The notes: a model not told the origin generated them from the letters alone. Positions 1-9,058 are shown, counted from the first letter of the stretch. The stretch: DNA of 64,000 bases from Candidatus Baltobacteraceae bacterium (GCA_035502855.1 DATJTX010000015.1:16569-80568); one strand, 5' to 3'. Made by a program: numbers and translations.

Positions 1-222
1 TGTCCGGCGCTTCTTTCTATGGGCGATGTTTTCAAAGCCGCCCTTCCGGGCTATCGCAATATCTAGTCCGTCGCGGAAAATCTCGCCGATAAAATCGAAC
101 GAGTCGGCCAGGTTACTTTTCCCGGCGCCATTAGCACCAATTACAAGGCTGAGGCCGCCAGGAAGGAAGGTCACGTCCCGTAGGGATTTGTAGTTAAAGA
201 CCTGGACGCGAGAAATGCGCAC
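1..222 (-). CDS. AAA-family ATPase, N-terminal part (runs off left edge)
   Basis: Read on the minus strand from a GTG at 222, the open frame runs off the window after about 74 residues. It begins with RISRVQVFNYKSLRDV and has a Walker A motif GANGAGKS at about residues 29-36. This is the usual opening of RecF/SMC-like or OLD-like AAA ATPases, where the first strands lead straight into the P-loop. The Walker B, signature and any nuclease or TOPRIM part lie outside. Base composition looks less GC-rich than the mutY gene beside it, which would fit an accessory or defence gene, but that is inference. No ATG lies in frame upstream, so GTG is the likely start. It diverges from mutY across about 50 bp. 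Confidence 0.75.
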   Translation of the reverse strand, partial: MRISRVQVFNYKSLRDVTFLPGGLSLVIGANGAGKSNLADSFDFIGEIFRDGLDIAIARKGGFENIAHRKKRRT

Positions 223-272
223 AGATAGGTACTCGGTGCTACAGGGCCACGTTTCCTCTTTCAAGGCCCGCC

Positions 273-1196
273 ATGGCCTCTACTAGCGGACCTCTGCGAG
301 CTCAGCTGTTGGCGTGGTACGAACGCTGCGGGCGCCACGCTCTGCCGTGGCGGCGCGTGCGCGATCCGTACTACACGCTGATCAGCGAATTCATGCTCCA
401 GCAGACGCAAGTCGACCGCGTCGTGCCGAAGTTCGAAGCGTTCGTCGCGCGCTTTCCCTCCGTCGCGATGTTGGCGCAGGCGAGCCTTGCCGACGTGTTG
501 CGGCTTTGGCAAGGACTCGGATATAACTCACGCGCGGTCCGCCTGCATGCGCTCGCGCGCGTCATCGTCGACCGGTACAACGGTGCGATGCCCTCGGATT
601 CCGGTGCATTGCGCGAACTCGACGGCGTGGGTCCCTACACCGCCGCCGCGATTCGCGCCTTCGGATTCGATCTGGACGATGCGCCGGTCGACACGAACAT
701 CCGGCGCATCATGCATCGCCTCTTCTACGGTATCGAGTATCCTCTGCTCGCCGCACATGGTGAACTCGACGAGCGCGCGCGCCGGATCGCGGCTCCGGGC
801 CGCGCGCACGATTGGAATTCGGCGCTGATGGACTTGGGTTCGACGATCTGCACGGCGCGCGCACCCAAGTGTTTGATCTGCCCGCTGCGCGGGGCGTGCG
901 CCGCCGCACCGATCGATTCATCGCGCCTCGATGCCGCTCGAAAGCGGCATGCCAAAACTCCGTCACCGCAGAACGCGATCCGGTTCGAACGCACAACGCG
1001 GTTCGCACGCGGGCGAATCGTCGATCGTTTGCGCGCGCTTCCGCCGGGCGAACGCATCTCCTTGCTCGACCTGCACGGAGCGTTGCAGCCGGTCCTGCCG
1101 GATCGATCGCTGGAGGAGGTGATCGAACTGTTGGCAATACTGGAGCGTGACGGTCTGATTGCGCGCGATGGGGAGACCGTTGCGCTGCGCGACTAG
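273..1196 (+). CDS. mutY: A/G-specific adenine glycosylase MutY
   Basis: Removes adenine mispaired with 8-oxoguanine or guanine in base-excision repair. The 307-residue product has the HhH-GPD fold: SEFMLQQTQ with the catalytic Glu at residue 39, the hairpin LDGVGPYTAAAI near 115-126 and VDTN with the catalytic Asp at 140. Cysteines 193, 200, 203 and 209 have the C-x6-C-x2-C-x5-C spacing of the 4Fe-4S cluster. The hairpin has Tyr where bifunctional Nth has Lys, as expected for a monofunctional glycosylase. The C-terminal 85 residues are short and look like a small helical or winged-helix segment, not the usual NUDIX-like 8-oxoG recognition domain. Start ATG 273 has AAGG upstream. The S9 peptidase follows 11 bp later. 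Confidence 0.93.
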   Translation: MASTSGPLRAQLLAWYERCGRHALPWRRVRDPYYTLISEFMLQQTQVDRVVPKFEAFVARFPSVAMLAQASLADVLRLWQGLGYNSRAVRLHALARVIVDRYNGAMPSDSGALRELDGVGPYTAAAIRAFGFDLDDAPVDTNIRRIMHRLFYGIEYPLLAAHGELDERARRIAAPGRAHDWNSALMDLGSTICTARAPKCLICPLRGACAAAPIDSSRLDAARKRHAKTPSPQNAIRFERTTRFARGRIVDRLRALPPGERISLLDLHGALQPVLPDRSLEEVIELLAILERDGLIARDGETVALRD

Positions 1197-1207
1197 CGAG
1201 GTTACCG

Positions 1208-3187
1208 ATGCGTTTGATTGGGACTGTTCTCTGCGTCGCCGTGTGCGCGAGCGCACTTCCCGCCGCAGCATTCGATTTTCCTGACGCGCGGCGGATCGTC
1301 GCGCTCAGCGATCCGCAGATCTCGCCGGACGGCACGCGCGTCGTCTACGTGCGCGGGGTCCGGGATTTCGCGCACGATCGCATCGATCGCCAATTGGTTC
1401 TGATCGACGTGCGTACGCACGCGCAGCGTCAACTCACCTGGGATCGCAAGGGCGTATCCTCGCCGCATTGGTCGGCGGGCGGCACGGCGATTGCGTTTAC
1501 GGCGTTGGACGGCGAGACGAAGGATCCGCACGACCAAATCTTCGTGTTGCCGATGGACGGCGGCGACGCCCGCCAGATCACGCACGCCAAAAACGGCGTC
1601 ATCAGCTATGCGTGGAGCCCCGACGGGCGCCGCTTCGCGTACACGATGCAGGACGATAACCCCAATCCCACCGCGGCCAAGACGCACCTCGATGCGTTCC
1701 AGGTACACGACAACGATTATCTGCACCGTGCCGCCACGCCGCCGGTGCACGTGTGGATCTGCAATGCCGACGGTTCGCACGCGCGGCGTTTGACGAGCGG
1801 TCCCTGGAGTGTGGCGGACGTCGATCCCGACGGCGGAGGCGATCTCTCGTGGTCGCCCGACTCCAAGGCGATCGCGATCGAGCACTTTCCCACGCCCTTC
1901 GTCGGTGATTCGCTCACCTCGTACATCGACGTGCTCGACGCCGCCGGCGGCAACCTGCGGCGTTTGACCCCGCGAGAGTCGATGGAGATGGCTCCGCAGT
2001 ACGCGCCGCGCGGCGACCTGGTTGCCTACATTCGCAACACCGGCGGCGACGCGATGAACGGCAACGACGTTTACGTGGTGAACACCGCCGGGAGGCCGCT
2101 CGCGGATCTGCGTAAACAACTCGACCGCAACGCCGACGATGCGTCGTGGAATGCAAGCGGCGACGCGCTCTGGATCGCAACGCCGGACAAGACGCGCACG
2201 TCGCTCTGGTATTGGCCGCTGCGCGGGCATATCGCACGCGTCGACCTCGGGGCGCTGCAACCCATGTCTTTGGGGAATAGCGCGAGGAACGGCGCGTTCG
2301 TTTTCGTCGCGTCTTCGGCGAGCAAACCGTTCGAGATCTATCTGCTCGCTTCGCCCGGCGCGAAGCCCGTCGCGCTGACCGACGAGAACGCCTTCGCGGG
2401 AAAGACGGGTATCGCGCGCGAAGTCGGCGTCGACTGGCGGTCGACCAAGGGCAATTTTGCCGAAGACGGCGTGCTGGTGTATCCGCTCCATTACCGCGGC
2501 GGCAAGGCGCCGCTCATTTTATTGATCCACGGCGGTCCGCAAGGCGCATCGACGCTGGGGTGGAACGCCCAAGCGCAAATTTTCGCCGCTCACGGCTTCT
2601 TCGTGTTCTCGCCCAACTATCGCGGCAGCACGAACCTGGGCGATGCGTATCAGCATGCGATCGAAAACGACACCGGCGACGGGCCCGGCAAGGACGTAAT
2701 GGCGGGCTTGGCAGCGGTCGAGCGTAGGTTCCCGATCGATACCGCGCGCATCGGCGTCTCGGGCTGGTCGTACGGCGGTTACATGACCTCGTCGCTCATC
2801 GGCCACTATCACGTGTGGAAAGCCGCCGTGAGCGGCGCGTCGCTCGACGATTGGCTCGACGACTACGACGTCGCGTTCTACTACGACACCGACGTGCCGT
2901 TTTTCCGCGGCAAACCCTGGAATCCGGCGAACACGGCGGAGTGGTGCGAGCAATCGCCGATCGCCTATGCGCCGCAGGCCACCACGCCCACGCTGATCAT
3001 GGGCGATATCGGCGACAACAACGTCACGATCACGAACTCGTTCAAGCTCTACCACGCGCTCAAGGACAACGGCACGACGGTGAAGTTCATCGCCTACCCG
3101 GTTGCGGGCCACTTTCCGTCCGACCCGGTGCGCGCGGAGGACGTGGAAAAACATTGGCTCGCTTGGCTCGAGCAGTACCTGAAGTGA
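1208..3187 (+). CDS. S9 family (prolyl oligopeptidase-type) secreted peptidase
   Basis: Serine peptidase of the dipeptidyl/acylaminoacyl peptidase group, 659 residues. A signal peptide (MRLIGTVLCVAVCASALPAAA) predicts export. The N-terminal half carries WD40-like beta-propeller repeats with SPDG/SWSPD motifs (about 25-390). The C-terminal alpha/beta-hydrolase domain has an HGGPQG oxyanion region, GWSYGG with the nucleophile near Ser521, Asp near 603 (IGDNNVT) and His near 635 (GHFPSD). All three catalytic positions are present. A GAGG ribosome-binding site precedes ATG 1208. A paralogue follows 11 bp downstream, so the pair is probably one transcript for peptide scavenging in the periplasm; the exact substrate cannot be read from sequence. 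Confidence 0.92.
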   Translation: MRLIGTVLCVAVCASALPAAAFDFPDARRIVALSDPQISPDGTRVVYVRGVRDFAHDRIDRQLVLIDVRTHAQRQLTWDRKGVSSPHWSAGGTAIAFTALDGETKDPHDQIFVLPMDGGDARQITHAKNGVISYAWSPDGRRFAYTMQDDNPNPTAAKTHLDAFQVHDNDYLHRAATPPVHVWICNADGSHARRLTSGPWSVADVDPDGGGDLSWSPDSKAIAIEHFPTPFVGDSLTSYIDVLDAAGGNLRRLTPRESMEMAPQYAPRGDLVAYIRNTGGDAMNGNDVYVVNTAGRPLADLRKQLDRNADDASWNASGDALWIATPDKTRTSLWYWPLRGHIARVDLGALQPMSLGNSARNGAFVFVASSASKPFEIYLLASPGAKPVALTDENAFAGKTGIAREVGVDWRSTKGNFAEDGVLVYPLHYRGGKAPLILLIHGGPQGASTLGWNAQAQIFAAHGFFVFSPNYRGSTNLGDAYQHAIENDTGDGPGKDVMAGLAAVERRFPIDTARIGVSGWSYGGYMTSSLIGHYHVWKAAVSGASLDDWLDDYDVAFYYDTDVPFFRGKPWNPANTAEWCEQSPIAYAPQATTPTLIMGDIGDNNVTITNSFKLYHALKDNGTTVKFIAYPVAGHFPSDPVRAEDVEKHWLAWLEQYLK

Positions 3188-3198
3188 GAGGAGAGAGA

Positions 3199-5214
3199 AT
3201 GAAACGGCTCGTTACTTCACTGCTGCTCGCGCTGGCGACGGCGGCGACCGGCTCGGCGGCGCCGCGGACGATAACGCTCGACGATCTCCCAAAAATCGCG
3301 AGCGTCTCGAACGTTGCGATCTCGCCCGACGGCAAGCAGATCGCGTTCATCCTCACCCGCGAAAATCTCACGACCGACGAAAACGACGCCACCCTCGAAC
3401 TCTACGACCTGGCGAGCAAGACGACGCGTCCGCTCACCTTCGAGCGCAAGCAGCTTTCGTCTCCGGCCTGGTCGCCGGATGGAACCAAGCTCGCGTTTCT
3501 GGCCCGCTATGGCAGCGGCGACGATGCGCACCAGCAAATCTTCGTGATGGACATGCGGGGCGGCGACCCGATCGCCGTAACCGATGCGCCGGAGGGCGTC
3601 GAGGAATTTGCCTGGCGTCCGGACGGCGGTGCGATCGCTTTCGTCGCTCCGGATGAACCGGCTAACAAGAAGTCGATCGCAAAGCACCTCGACTCGTTCA
3701 CGGTCGGCGATCAAGCCTACACCGATCGCGCGGCGCCCACCAGCAACCACATCTGGTTGGTCGCGTTCAATGCCGACGGAACGCACGCGTCCAAACGTCT
3801 CACCAGCGGAAGCTGGAGTTTGCCGTCGGCGCAGCCGCCAAGTTCGCCCGGGCCGCCGATCTCATGGTCGGCCGACGGAAGGACGATCGTTTTCACCAAG
3901 ATGCCCAATGCCTACGACGCCGATTCCGACGGCGCGGTCATTTGCGCGCTCGACGTGCGTAGCGGCGCAATCCGCACGCTCACGACGCACGGTAAGCTCG
4001 AGAGTTTCGGCGAGTACTCGCCGGACGGAAAATACGTCGACTACTGGTATCCGCAAGGGGGCGACCCGGCCGCGGTCAACGAGATCTACGTCGCGCCGGC
4101 GAGCGGCGGCAACGGTTCGGACGTGACCTCGGACGTCATCGATACCAACGTCGTGCGCGCGATCTGGATGCCGGGTTCGAAGAGCCTGCTGATCGCCGGG
4201 CACAAGGCCACCGACGCCGCGCTCTGGATCAAATCGCTCGACGGCAAAGCAGAACAGCTCGATTTGCACGGTGTCCAGCCCTCGCAGTTTTTCTGGCTCG
4301 ACGCGTCGGTCTCCAAGACGGGAGCGATCGCGTTTGCCGGCAGCGAGGCCGATCATCCGAGCGAGCTCTATTACATGCGCGCACCGGATGCGGCGCCGGA
4401 GCGCTTGACCGGCTACAACGACGCGATCGCCGCCTTGAATCTCGGCGCCGTGCACGCGATCGATTGGCACAACGACGGCTACGCCGAAGACGGCGTGGTG
4501 ACGTTGCCGCCGCAATACGATCCCGCCAAAGCGTATCCGCTCGTGCTCGTGATCCACGGCGGCCCGAACTCGGCGTCGATCACCGCGTTCAACGGGTTCA
4601 ATCAGGTGCTGGCCGCGCGCGGGTACGTCGTCTTCAATCCCAATTATCGCGGCAGCGACAACCTCGGCGCGAAGTATTGGTACGGCATCGTCAATGATTC
4701 GGGCGCCGGTCCGGGCCGCGACGTGATGGCCGGAATTGCCGCGGTCGAGCGGAGCTATAAGGTCGATTCCTCGCGCATCGCCGTATCGGGTTGGTCGTAC
4801 GGCGGCTACATGACATCGTGGATGATCGGCCACTATCACATTTGGAAAGCCGCGGTCTCCGGCGCTGCGGTCGACGATCTCATCGACGAATACGCGCTGG
4901 CCGACAACGGCGTCCAGGACCGCTTCCAGATGTTCGGTTCACCGTTCGTGCGAGGCTTGGCGAAAAATTACATCGCGCAGTCGCCGATCAGCGCGGCATG
5001 GTCGGTGACGACGCCGACGCTTATCCTCGCCGACGTGGGTGACGATCGCGTGCCGATCGTGCAGTCGTACAAGTTCTTTCACGCGCTGAAGGATCGGGGA
5101 ACCACCGTGCAGTTCTGGGCCTATCCGGTCTCAGGACACTTTCCGGGCGATCCCGTTCGGCAGCTGGACGTGTTCCGGCGGTGGTCCGGTTGGATCGAGA
5201 GCTACCTCAAGTAG
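3199..5214 (+). CDS. S9 family secreted peptidase, tandem paralogue
   Basis: Second prolyl-oligopeptidase-type peptidase, 671 residues, same architecture as the upstream gene: signal peptide (MKRLVTSLLLALATAATGSAA), propeller region with ISPDGK, SPAWSPDG and SPDGKY repeats, then the hydrolase domain with HGGPNS, GWSYGG (nucleophile near Ser533), DVGDDRV and GHFPGD. The frame stays open far upstream inside the first peptidase, but the start is ATG 3199, which has a strong GAGGAGAGAG ribosome-binding site and begins the signal peptide. The last 84 bp overlap the end of the convergent FAD-binding gene. Confidence 0.92.
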   Translation: MKRLVTSLLLALATAATGSAAPRTITLDDLPKIASVSNVAISPDGKQIAFILTRENLTTDENDATLELYDLASKTTRPLTFERKQLSSPAWSPDGTKLAFLARYGSGDDAHQQIFVMDMRGGDPIAVTDAPEGVEEFAWRPDGGAIAFVAPDEPANKKSIAKHLDSFTVGDQAYTDRAAPTSNHIWLVAFNADGTHASKRLTSGSWSLPSAQPPSSPGPPISWSADGRTIVFTKMPNAYDADSDGAVICALDVRSGAIRTLTTHGKLESFGEYSPDGKYVDYWYPQGGDPAAVNEIYVAPASGGNGSDVTSDVIDTNVVRAIWMPGSKSLLIAGHKATDAALWIKSLDGKAEQLDLHGVQPSQFFWLDASVSKTGAIAFAGSEADHPSELYYMRAPDAAPERLTGYNDAIAALNLGAVHAIDWHNDGYAEDGVVTLPPQYDPAKAYPLVLVIHGGPNSASITAFNGFNQVLAARGYVVFNPNYRGSDNLGAKYWYGIVNDSGAGPGRDVMAGIAAVERSYKVDSSRIAVSGWSYGGYMTSWMIGHYHIWKAAVSGAAVDDLIDEYALADNGVQDRFQMFGSPFVRGLAKNYIAQSPISAAWSVTTPTLILADVGDDRVPIVQSYKFFHALKDRGTTVQFWAYPVSGHFPGDPVRQLDVFRRWSGWIESYLK

Positions 5215-6519
5215 CGCGGAGGCGATTGCGGCGGCGTGCCTGCGGATCTCGTTGACGGCGGTCGTCTCGTACCACAAGCCGCGCAGGAGCGGTCCGATCG
5301 CGAAGAGATGCGGCTGGGCAGTGCCGTTTGCATCGAGCACGCGATACTCGCTCGAGACATCCGCGCCGAGTGCGAGCGGATCGGGACGCATCAGACCGCG
5401 GGCGAGTACATTGCGTACGAAGGGATGAGCCGCCGAACGCAGGTCGGCGTTGGGGCCGGTGCAGTTGATCGCGTAGTCCGCGTGCAAATCGAGCGAACCC
5501 GAAGCGGTTGCGATGGTCAGCGTCATCCCGCGAGCGTCGGTCTTCCCGCCACAAACGCGTCCCCGTAAAAGGTTGATGCGGCCCTCACTTTTCATGCGCG
5601 CGTACGCGGCATGCGTGGCCGGCGGCACGCGGTAGCGGTGAATCGCCCACATCGATTGCAGATGGCGTAAGAAGCGCTTGCGCTCGCGCACGTTCCAGTC
5701 GCTCCAGATCGCCGGCGTGATCGGGCGCAAACCTTCGACGATCGCGCGCCAGTCACCGGGATGACGGGCGGCTGCGCGGCGCAGCGAGCGAAGCAACGTA
5801 TATGGCGTACGCGCATCCAAATCGAGCGATGCCGCATCGACGCCGCGCACGCTGGTGTCTTCGACCAGCGGTAAGAGCCCGTGGCGCGAGACGATATGCA
5901 CGCGTCCTCGAAACGCACGTTCGTCCAGCAGCGCGATCGTGTCCATCGCGGTCAAGCGGCTGCCGATCACAATGACCTCGCAGGCGGGATCGAAGCGCGT
6001 GATGTCGACCGTCCAAGGATCGCCGGCGTAGCCGGGATGCGAGCGCACCGGCTCGGGCAGAAAGCGGTCGTCGGGTGGAAGATTGCCGAGCGCGAGCACG
6101 ACGTTGCGCGCTTCGTAACCACGCCCCCCTTCGTCGGTGAGGCGATAACCCTCGCCGGCGCGTTCGATATCGACGATCTCGACGCGTTCATGGCGTAAGC
6201 CCGCATGCGCCGCGAGCGCGTTCGCACCGGTCGCGCGCAGATACGCGCCGAAGCGAGCCCGGCAGATCAGCGCATCGCCCGGCTCGTCGACGAGATAACG
6301 CGCAAGATGACGATCGTCGCCGGGAACCGCCGACATCGCGCGGACGGGGCCGTTCATCAACAGGCTCGCCGACTGGGGCGCGTACGCCGTACCGGGGCCG
6401 AGGTCGCCCCGGTTGAAGAAGAGCGCGCGAAATGCGGGGCCGGCGCGCGCGGCAAGCGCGCAGGCGAGTGCGGTCGCGGAGAGTCCTCCGCCCACGACGG
6501 CGAGGTCGGCCGGCTTCAT
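5131..6519 (-). CDS. FAD/NAD(P)-binding protein (NAD_binding_9-like)
   Basis: A 462-residue flavoprotein-like oxidoreductase. The dinucleotide-binding motif VVGGGLSATALACALA is at the extreme N terminus. A second Rossmann-type segment, EVIVIGSRLTAMDTIALL, lies near residue 185, and INCTGPNAD near 360 is the usual ATG/CTGP motif of flavin monooxygenase-like proteins. This matches the FAD-NAD(P)-binding family (PF13454 type), often annotated as hydroxyacylglutathione-like or lysine/ornithine monooxygenase-like. The substrate is unknown. Its final 28 codons overlap, in antisense, the end of the S9 peptidase. The next gene upstream on the same strand is the TPR/ATP-grasp gene, 35 bp away, so the two may be cotranscribed. 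Confidence 0.82.
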   Translation of the reverse strand: MKPADLAVVGGGLSATALACALAARAGPAFRALFFNRGDLGPGTAYAPQSASLLMNGPVRAMSAVPGDDRHLARYLVDEPGDALICRARFGAYLRATGANALAAHAGLRHERVEIVDIERAGEGYRLTDEGGRGYEARNVVLALGNLPPDDRFLPEPVRSHPGYAGDPWTVDITRFDPACEVIVIGSRLTAMDTIALLDERAFRGRVHIVSRHGLLPLVEDTSVRGVDAASLDLDARTPYTLLRSLRRAAARHPGDWRAIVEGLRPITPAIWSDWNVRERKRFLRHLQSMWAIHRYRVPPATHAAYARMKSEGRINLLRGRVCGGKTDARGMTLTIATASGSLDLHADYAINCTGPNADLRSAAHPFVRNVLARGLMRPDPLALGADVSSEYRVLDANGTAQPHLFAIGPLLRGLWYETTAVNEIRRHAAAIASALLEVALDPTGPPPEHVQLPNGIARKVS

Positions 6520-6554
6520 GGTTCTTTAGGTATCGGCAGACGGCGCGGGCTCGC

Positions 6555-7814
6555 TCAGCTCGCTTTGCGGCGGTCGATCATCTGTTCGACCGCGCGGTAG
6601 ATGCGCGGCACAAAGCGATGTTTGTACGGATAGAGGTCGACCGGATCGCTGGTATGCACCAGCATCGCGGCGTCGGCCTCGAAGACCAGGACGTTTCCGT
6701 CGCGATCGATGCCGCAGTCGATACCGAAGTACTCGAGCGCGACCGCAGCGCCGATCTTCACCAGCGTTTCGAACCGCGGCCCGTCGAAGACGGTCCGCGG
6801 ATCTTCGAGAAACACCGCTTCCTCATCGCGCATCCACTGGTGCTCGGCCATCGGCGCGTTGTAGTAATGAATCATCCACTGCGGCGAGATTGCGAGGTGT
6901 ACCGGGTACGGCACACCGTCGACGAAGACCAGGCGGTACTTGCGGTAATAGCCGTCCGTGCTGGCATAATCGAGAAAGGGGCTCACGAAATAGCGTTCGG
7001 CCGGATGCTCCTTCACGTACGGCGACCCGGCTTCGGGCGCGTCGAGGCGCGCGAGGCCGTGACCGGCGTGCGAACCGACCGGACGCGCGATGACCGGAAA
7101 GCCATACGGAAACGGGCCGTTCGCCAGCCGCCCCCGCTCGACGATCGTTACCGGCGCCACGCGCGCGCCGGTTCCCGCAAGCGTGTCGGCAAGCAGCGGG
7201 CGAGCCGTTCGGATCACGTAGGCCGGAGCGTTGATAACCGGCTTGACTTGCTTGCGGATGAAGTAGTTGGCCAGCGCCAGATACTGCAGCGCTTCGGGCG
7301 ACTCGGCGATGATGTTCCAAACGACGTCGTAACGCGGAACGGTGTCGGAGAGCACGTGCGTTTCGTCGAGCAGATAGAGCTTGTGGACGCTGGTCGTTTC
7401 GGGATCGAAGAGGAAATCGACGGGGATATTGGCTTGCCAATCGCCGGGGGCGCACAGGCAGAGCACGCTGCGCGTTTCTCGCGGGGCAACGCGGGAGAAG
7501 AGGCGCTGGGTCCGCAGAGCGGCGCGCTGATGTTCGAGCGCCGCCGTCCTCTCGCCGGTGATCTGCAACAATTCATAGAGCGCGAGATGCGATGCAGCGC
7601 TCTCTCCGATCGAGAGCGCCGCGCGGTGTTCGGCGATTGCGCCGGCGGTATCGCCGGACTCGTAGAGCATTTGCGCGAGGTTTTGATGAAGGGCGACGAC
7701 CTTCGAGAACTGCGTCATGGCCTCGCGAAGCGTGGCGACCGCTTCGGGGAGACGCCCTCGTGCGCGTAGTTCGATAGCTCGAGCGTTTGCCTCGGCCGGT
7801 CCCGAAAACGTCAT
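6555..7814 (-). CDS. TPR-repeat protein with RimK/ATP-grasp-like C-terminal region
   Basis: A 419-residue protein with no signal peptide. Residues 1-110 are alpha-helical TPR-like repeats (AIELRARGRLPEAVATLREA, then LAQMLYESGDTAGAIAEHRAAL). The rest resembles an ATP-grasp ligase: FPVIARPVGSHAGHGLARL near 245, YVKEHPAERYFVSPFLDY near 270 and CGIDRDGNVLVFEADAAMLVH near 375, the last being the acidic metal-binding end of ATP-grasp enzymes. Such proteins ligate an amino acid or amine to a carboxyl group. The substrate cannot be inferred. Neither it nor divergent nth has a clear ribosome-binding site, so both starts are uncertain. Confidence 0.7.
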   Translation of the reverse strand: MTFSGPAEANARAIELRARGRLPEAVATLREAMTQFSKVVALHQNLAQMLYESGDTAGAIAEHRAALSIGESAASHLALYELLQITGERTAALEHQRAALRTQRLFSRVAPRETRSVLCLCAPGDWQANIPVDFLFDPETTSVHKLYLLDETHVLSDTVPRYDVVWNIIAESPEALQYLALANYFIRKQVKPVINAPAYVIRTARPLLADTLAGTGARVAPVTIVERGRLANGPFPYGFPVIARPVGSHAGHGLARLDAPEAGSPYVKEHPAERYFVSPFLDYASTDGYYRKYRLVFVDGVPYPVHLAISPQWMIHYYNAPMAEHQWMRDEEAVFLEDPRTVFDGPRFETLVKIGAAVALEYFGIDCGIDRDGNVLVFEADAAMLVHTSDPVDLYPYKHRFVPRIYRAVEQMIDRRKAS

Positions 7815-7859
7815 TTGGGCATGGGATTCGAACTAGAGGCGGAAAAACCGTCTGCGGCT

Positions 7860-8621
7860 ATGGCGAAGATTCCGTTTCCGAAGAAGGTCGTCCCACGCAA
7901 GATTGCCGAGCAAGAGCTCGCGATTTTGGAGCGCACCTACCCGCACGCGGTGACGGCTCTGCACTATACCAACCCCTTCGAATTGCTGGTCTCGGTGATT
8001 CTCTCGGCGCAGACCACGGACGCGCGTGTGAACATCACCACGCCGGCGCTCTTTGCGAAATATCCGACGGCGCAGGCCCTGGCCAAAGCGAAGGTGTCCG
8101 ACGTCGAGCGCATCATCAGGTCGACCGGTTTTTTTCGCATGAAGGCAAAGAACATCGTGAGTATGGCGCGCGATCTGATCGACAAATTCAGCGGCGAAGT
8201 TCCGAACGATCGTGAAGCCCTGGAATCGCTTGCGGGAGTGGGCCGCAAGACCGCCTCGGTCGTGATGTCGGTCGCCTTCGGCGACGCAGCGCTGGCCGTC
8301 GATACGCACGTTTTTCGCGTCGCGCATCGGCTTGGGCTGACGACTGCGACCACGCCGCTCGGCGTAGAAGAATCCCTCACCGCGCTCGTGCCGCGCGAAA
8401 AGTGGCGGTTTGCCTCGCATTGGCTGATTCTGCACGGTCGCGCGATCTGTAAAGCGCCGACGCCGCTCTGCGGTCAGTGTCCGGTGAACGATATCTGTCC
8501 GACGCCGCCGATCATCGCGAAGATGAACGCTACAACTGCAGCGGGCCGGACCCGCCCAGGTGTGTCGGGCGGGGAAGTTCGGCGTCGTGCGCGATCGACT
8601 TCAGCAAAGAAGAAGCGGTGA
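7860..8621 (+). CDS. nth: Endonuclease III (DNA glycosylase/AP lyase)
   Basis: Removes oxidised pyrimidines and nicks abasic DNA. The 253-residue product counted from ATG 7860 has the HhH motif LAGVGRKTASVV with catalytic Lys at 130, VDTHVFRV with catalytic Asp at 148, and cysteines 197, 204, 207 and 213 for the 4Fe-4S cluster. Alternative in-frame starts are TTG 7815 and ATG 7821; the residues they add are not typical of the family, so 7860 is preferred. The C-terminal tail after the cluster is unusually long (about 40 residues) and basic, and lies in the overlap with the convergent hypothetical gene. Confidence 0.92.
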   Translation: MAKIPFPKKVVPRKIAEQELAILERTYPHAVTALHYTNPFELLVSVILSAQTTDARVNITTPALFAKYPTAQALAKAKVSDVERIIRSTGFFRMKAKNIVSMARDLIDKFSGEVPNDREALESLAGVGRKTASVVMSVAFGDAALAVDTHVFRVAHRLGLTTATTPLGVEESLTALVPREKWRFASHWLILHGRAICKAPTPLCGQCPVNDICPTPPIIAKMNATTAAGRTRPGVSGGEVRRRARSTSAKKKR

Positions 8622-9045
8622 CCGCCTCTCCGTAACCGGCTTCGGTCGAGATCTTGGAGATATTGATGAGCGACGGGACGGGCGAACTCAAGTCGAATTG
8701 ATATTCGCCGTCGAGGCCCAGGCCGCTGACCTGCACGAGCTGCTGCACCGGCTCGAGATCGAGCGAAACGCGCTTCTCACCGAAGCGTACCCGTACGCGC
8801 AGCGGCCGCTCCAGCCGCACGACCCTCACTGCGCCCGCGCCGAGGATTGCGTTGAGGCGTTTGGCCCCGTCCTGCAAGCTGCGGTGGAAGAGCGCGAGCG
8901 CCGCTTCCGCGTCCTCGGCCGCGGGCAGCTGCGCGCCGGATTCGGCGTCGATAACCTTGCCGATCTCGCGCCGTGCGCGGATGCGCGATGCGGCTTCGAC
9001 GATCGGATTCTGGGCGGTGAACTCGGGCTTCAGAGGGTCGGCCAT
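8530..9045 (-). CDS. Conserved-looking hypothetical protein
   Basis: A 171-residue soluble protein I do not recognise. It has a charged helical N-terminal half (RIRARREIGKVIDAE, AEAALALFHRSLQDGAKRL) followed by a strand-rich segment (VRVVRLERPLRVRVRFGEKRVSLDLEPV). There is no signal peptide, membrane segment or cysteine pair. The last 92 bp overlap the end of nth in antisense, so one or both C termini may be non-conserved tails. The gene stands alone on its strand; a strong hairpin terminator for the next minus-strand gene lies just before its start. Confidence 0.6.
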   Translation of the reverse strand: MADPLKPEFTAQNPIVEAASRIRARREIGKVIDAESGAQLPAAEDAEAALALFHRSLQDGAKRLNAILGAGAVRVVRLERPLRVRVRFGEKRVSLDLEPVQQLVQVSGLGLDGEYQFDLSSPVPSLINISKISTEAGYGEAVTASSLLKSIAHDAELPRPTHLGGSGPLQL

Positions 9046-9058
9046 CGCCTCTAGGCTA

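Noticed and set aside
2815..3198. Upstream extension of the second S9 peptidase into the first
   Set aside because: The extension is a shadow of the first peptidase; ATG 3199 has a strong ribosome-binding site and a signal peptide.
7818..7834. GTTCGAATCCC on the minus strand, as in a tRNA T-arm
   Set aside because: The bases around it do not form a T stem, and no matching acceptor strand lies 70-90 bases upstream.
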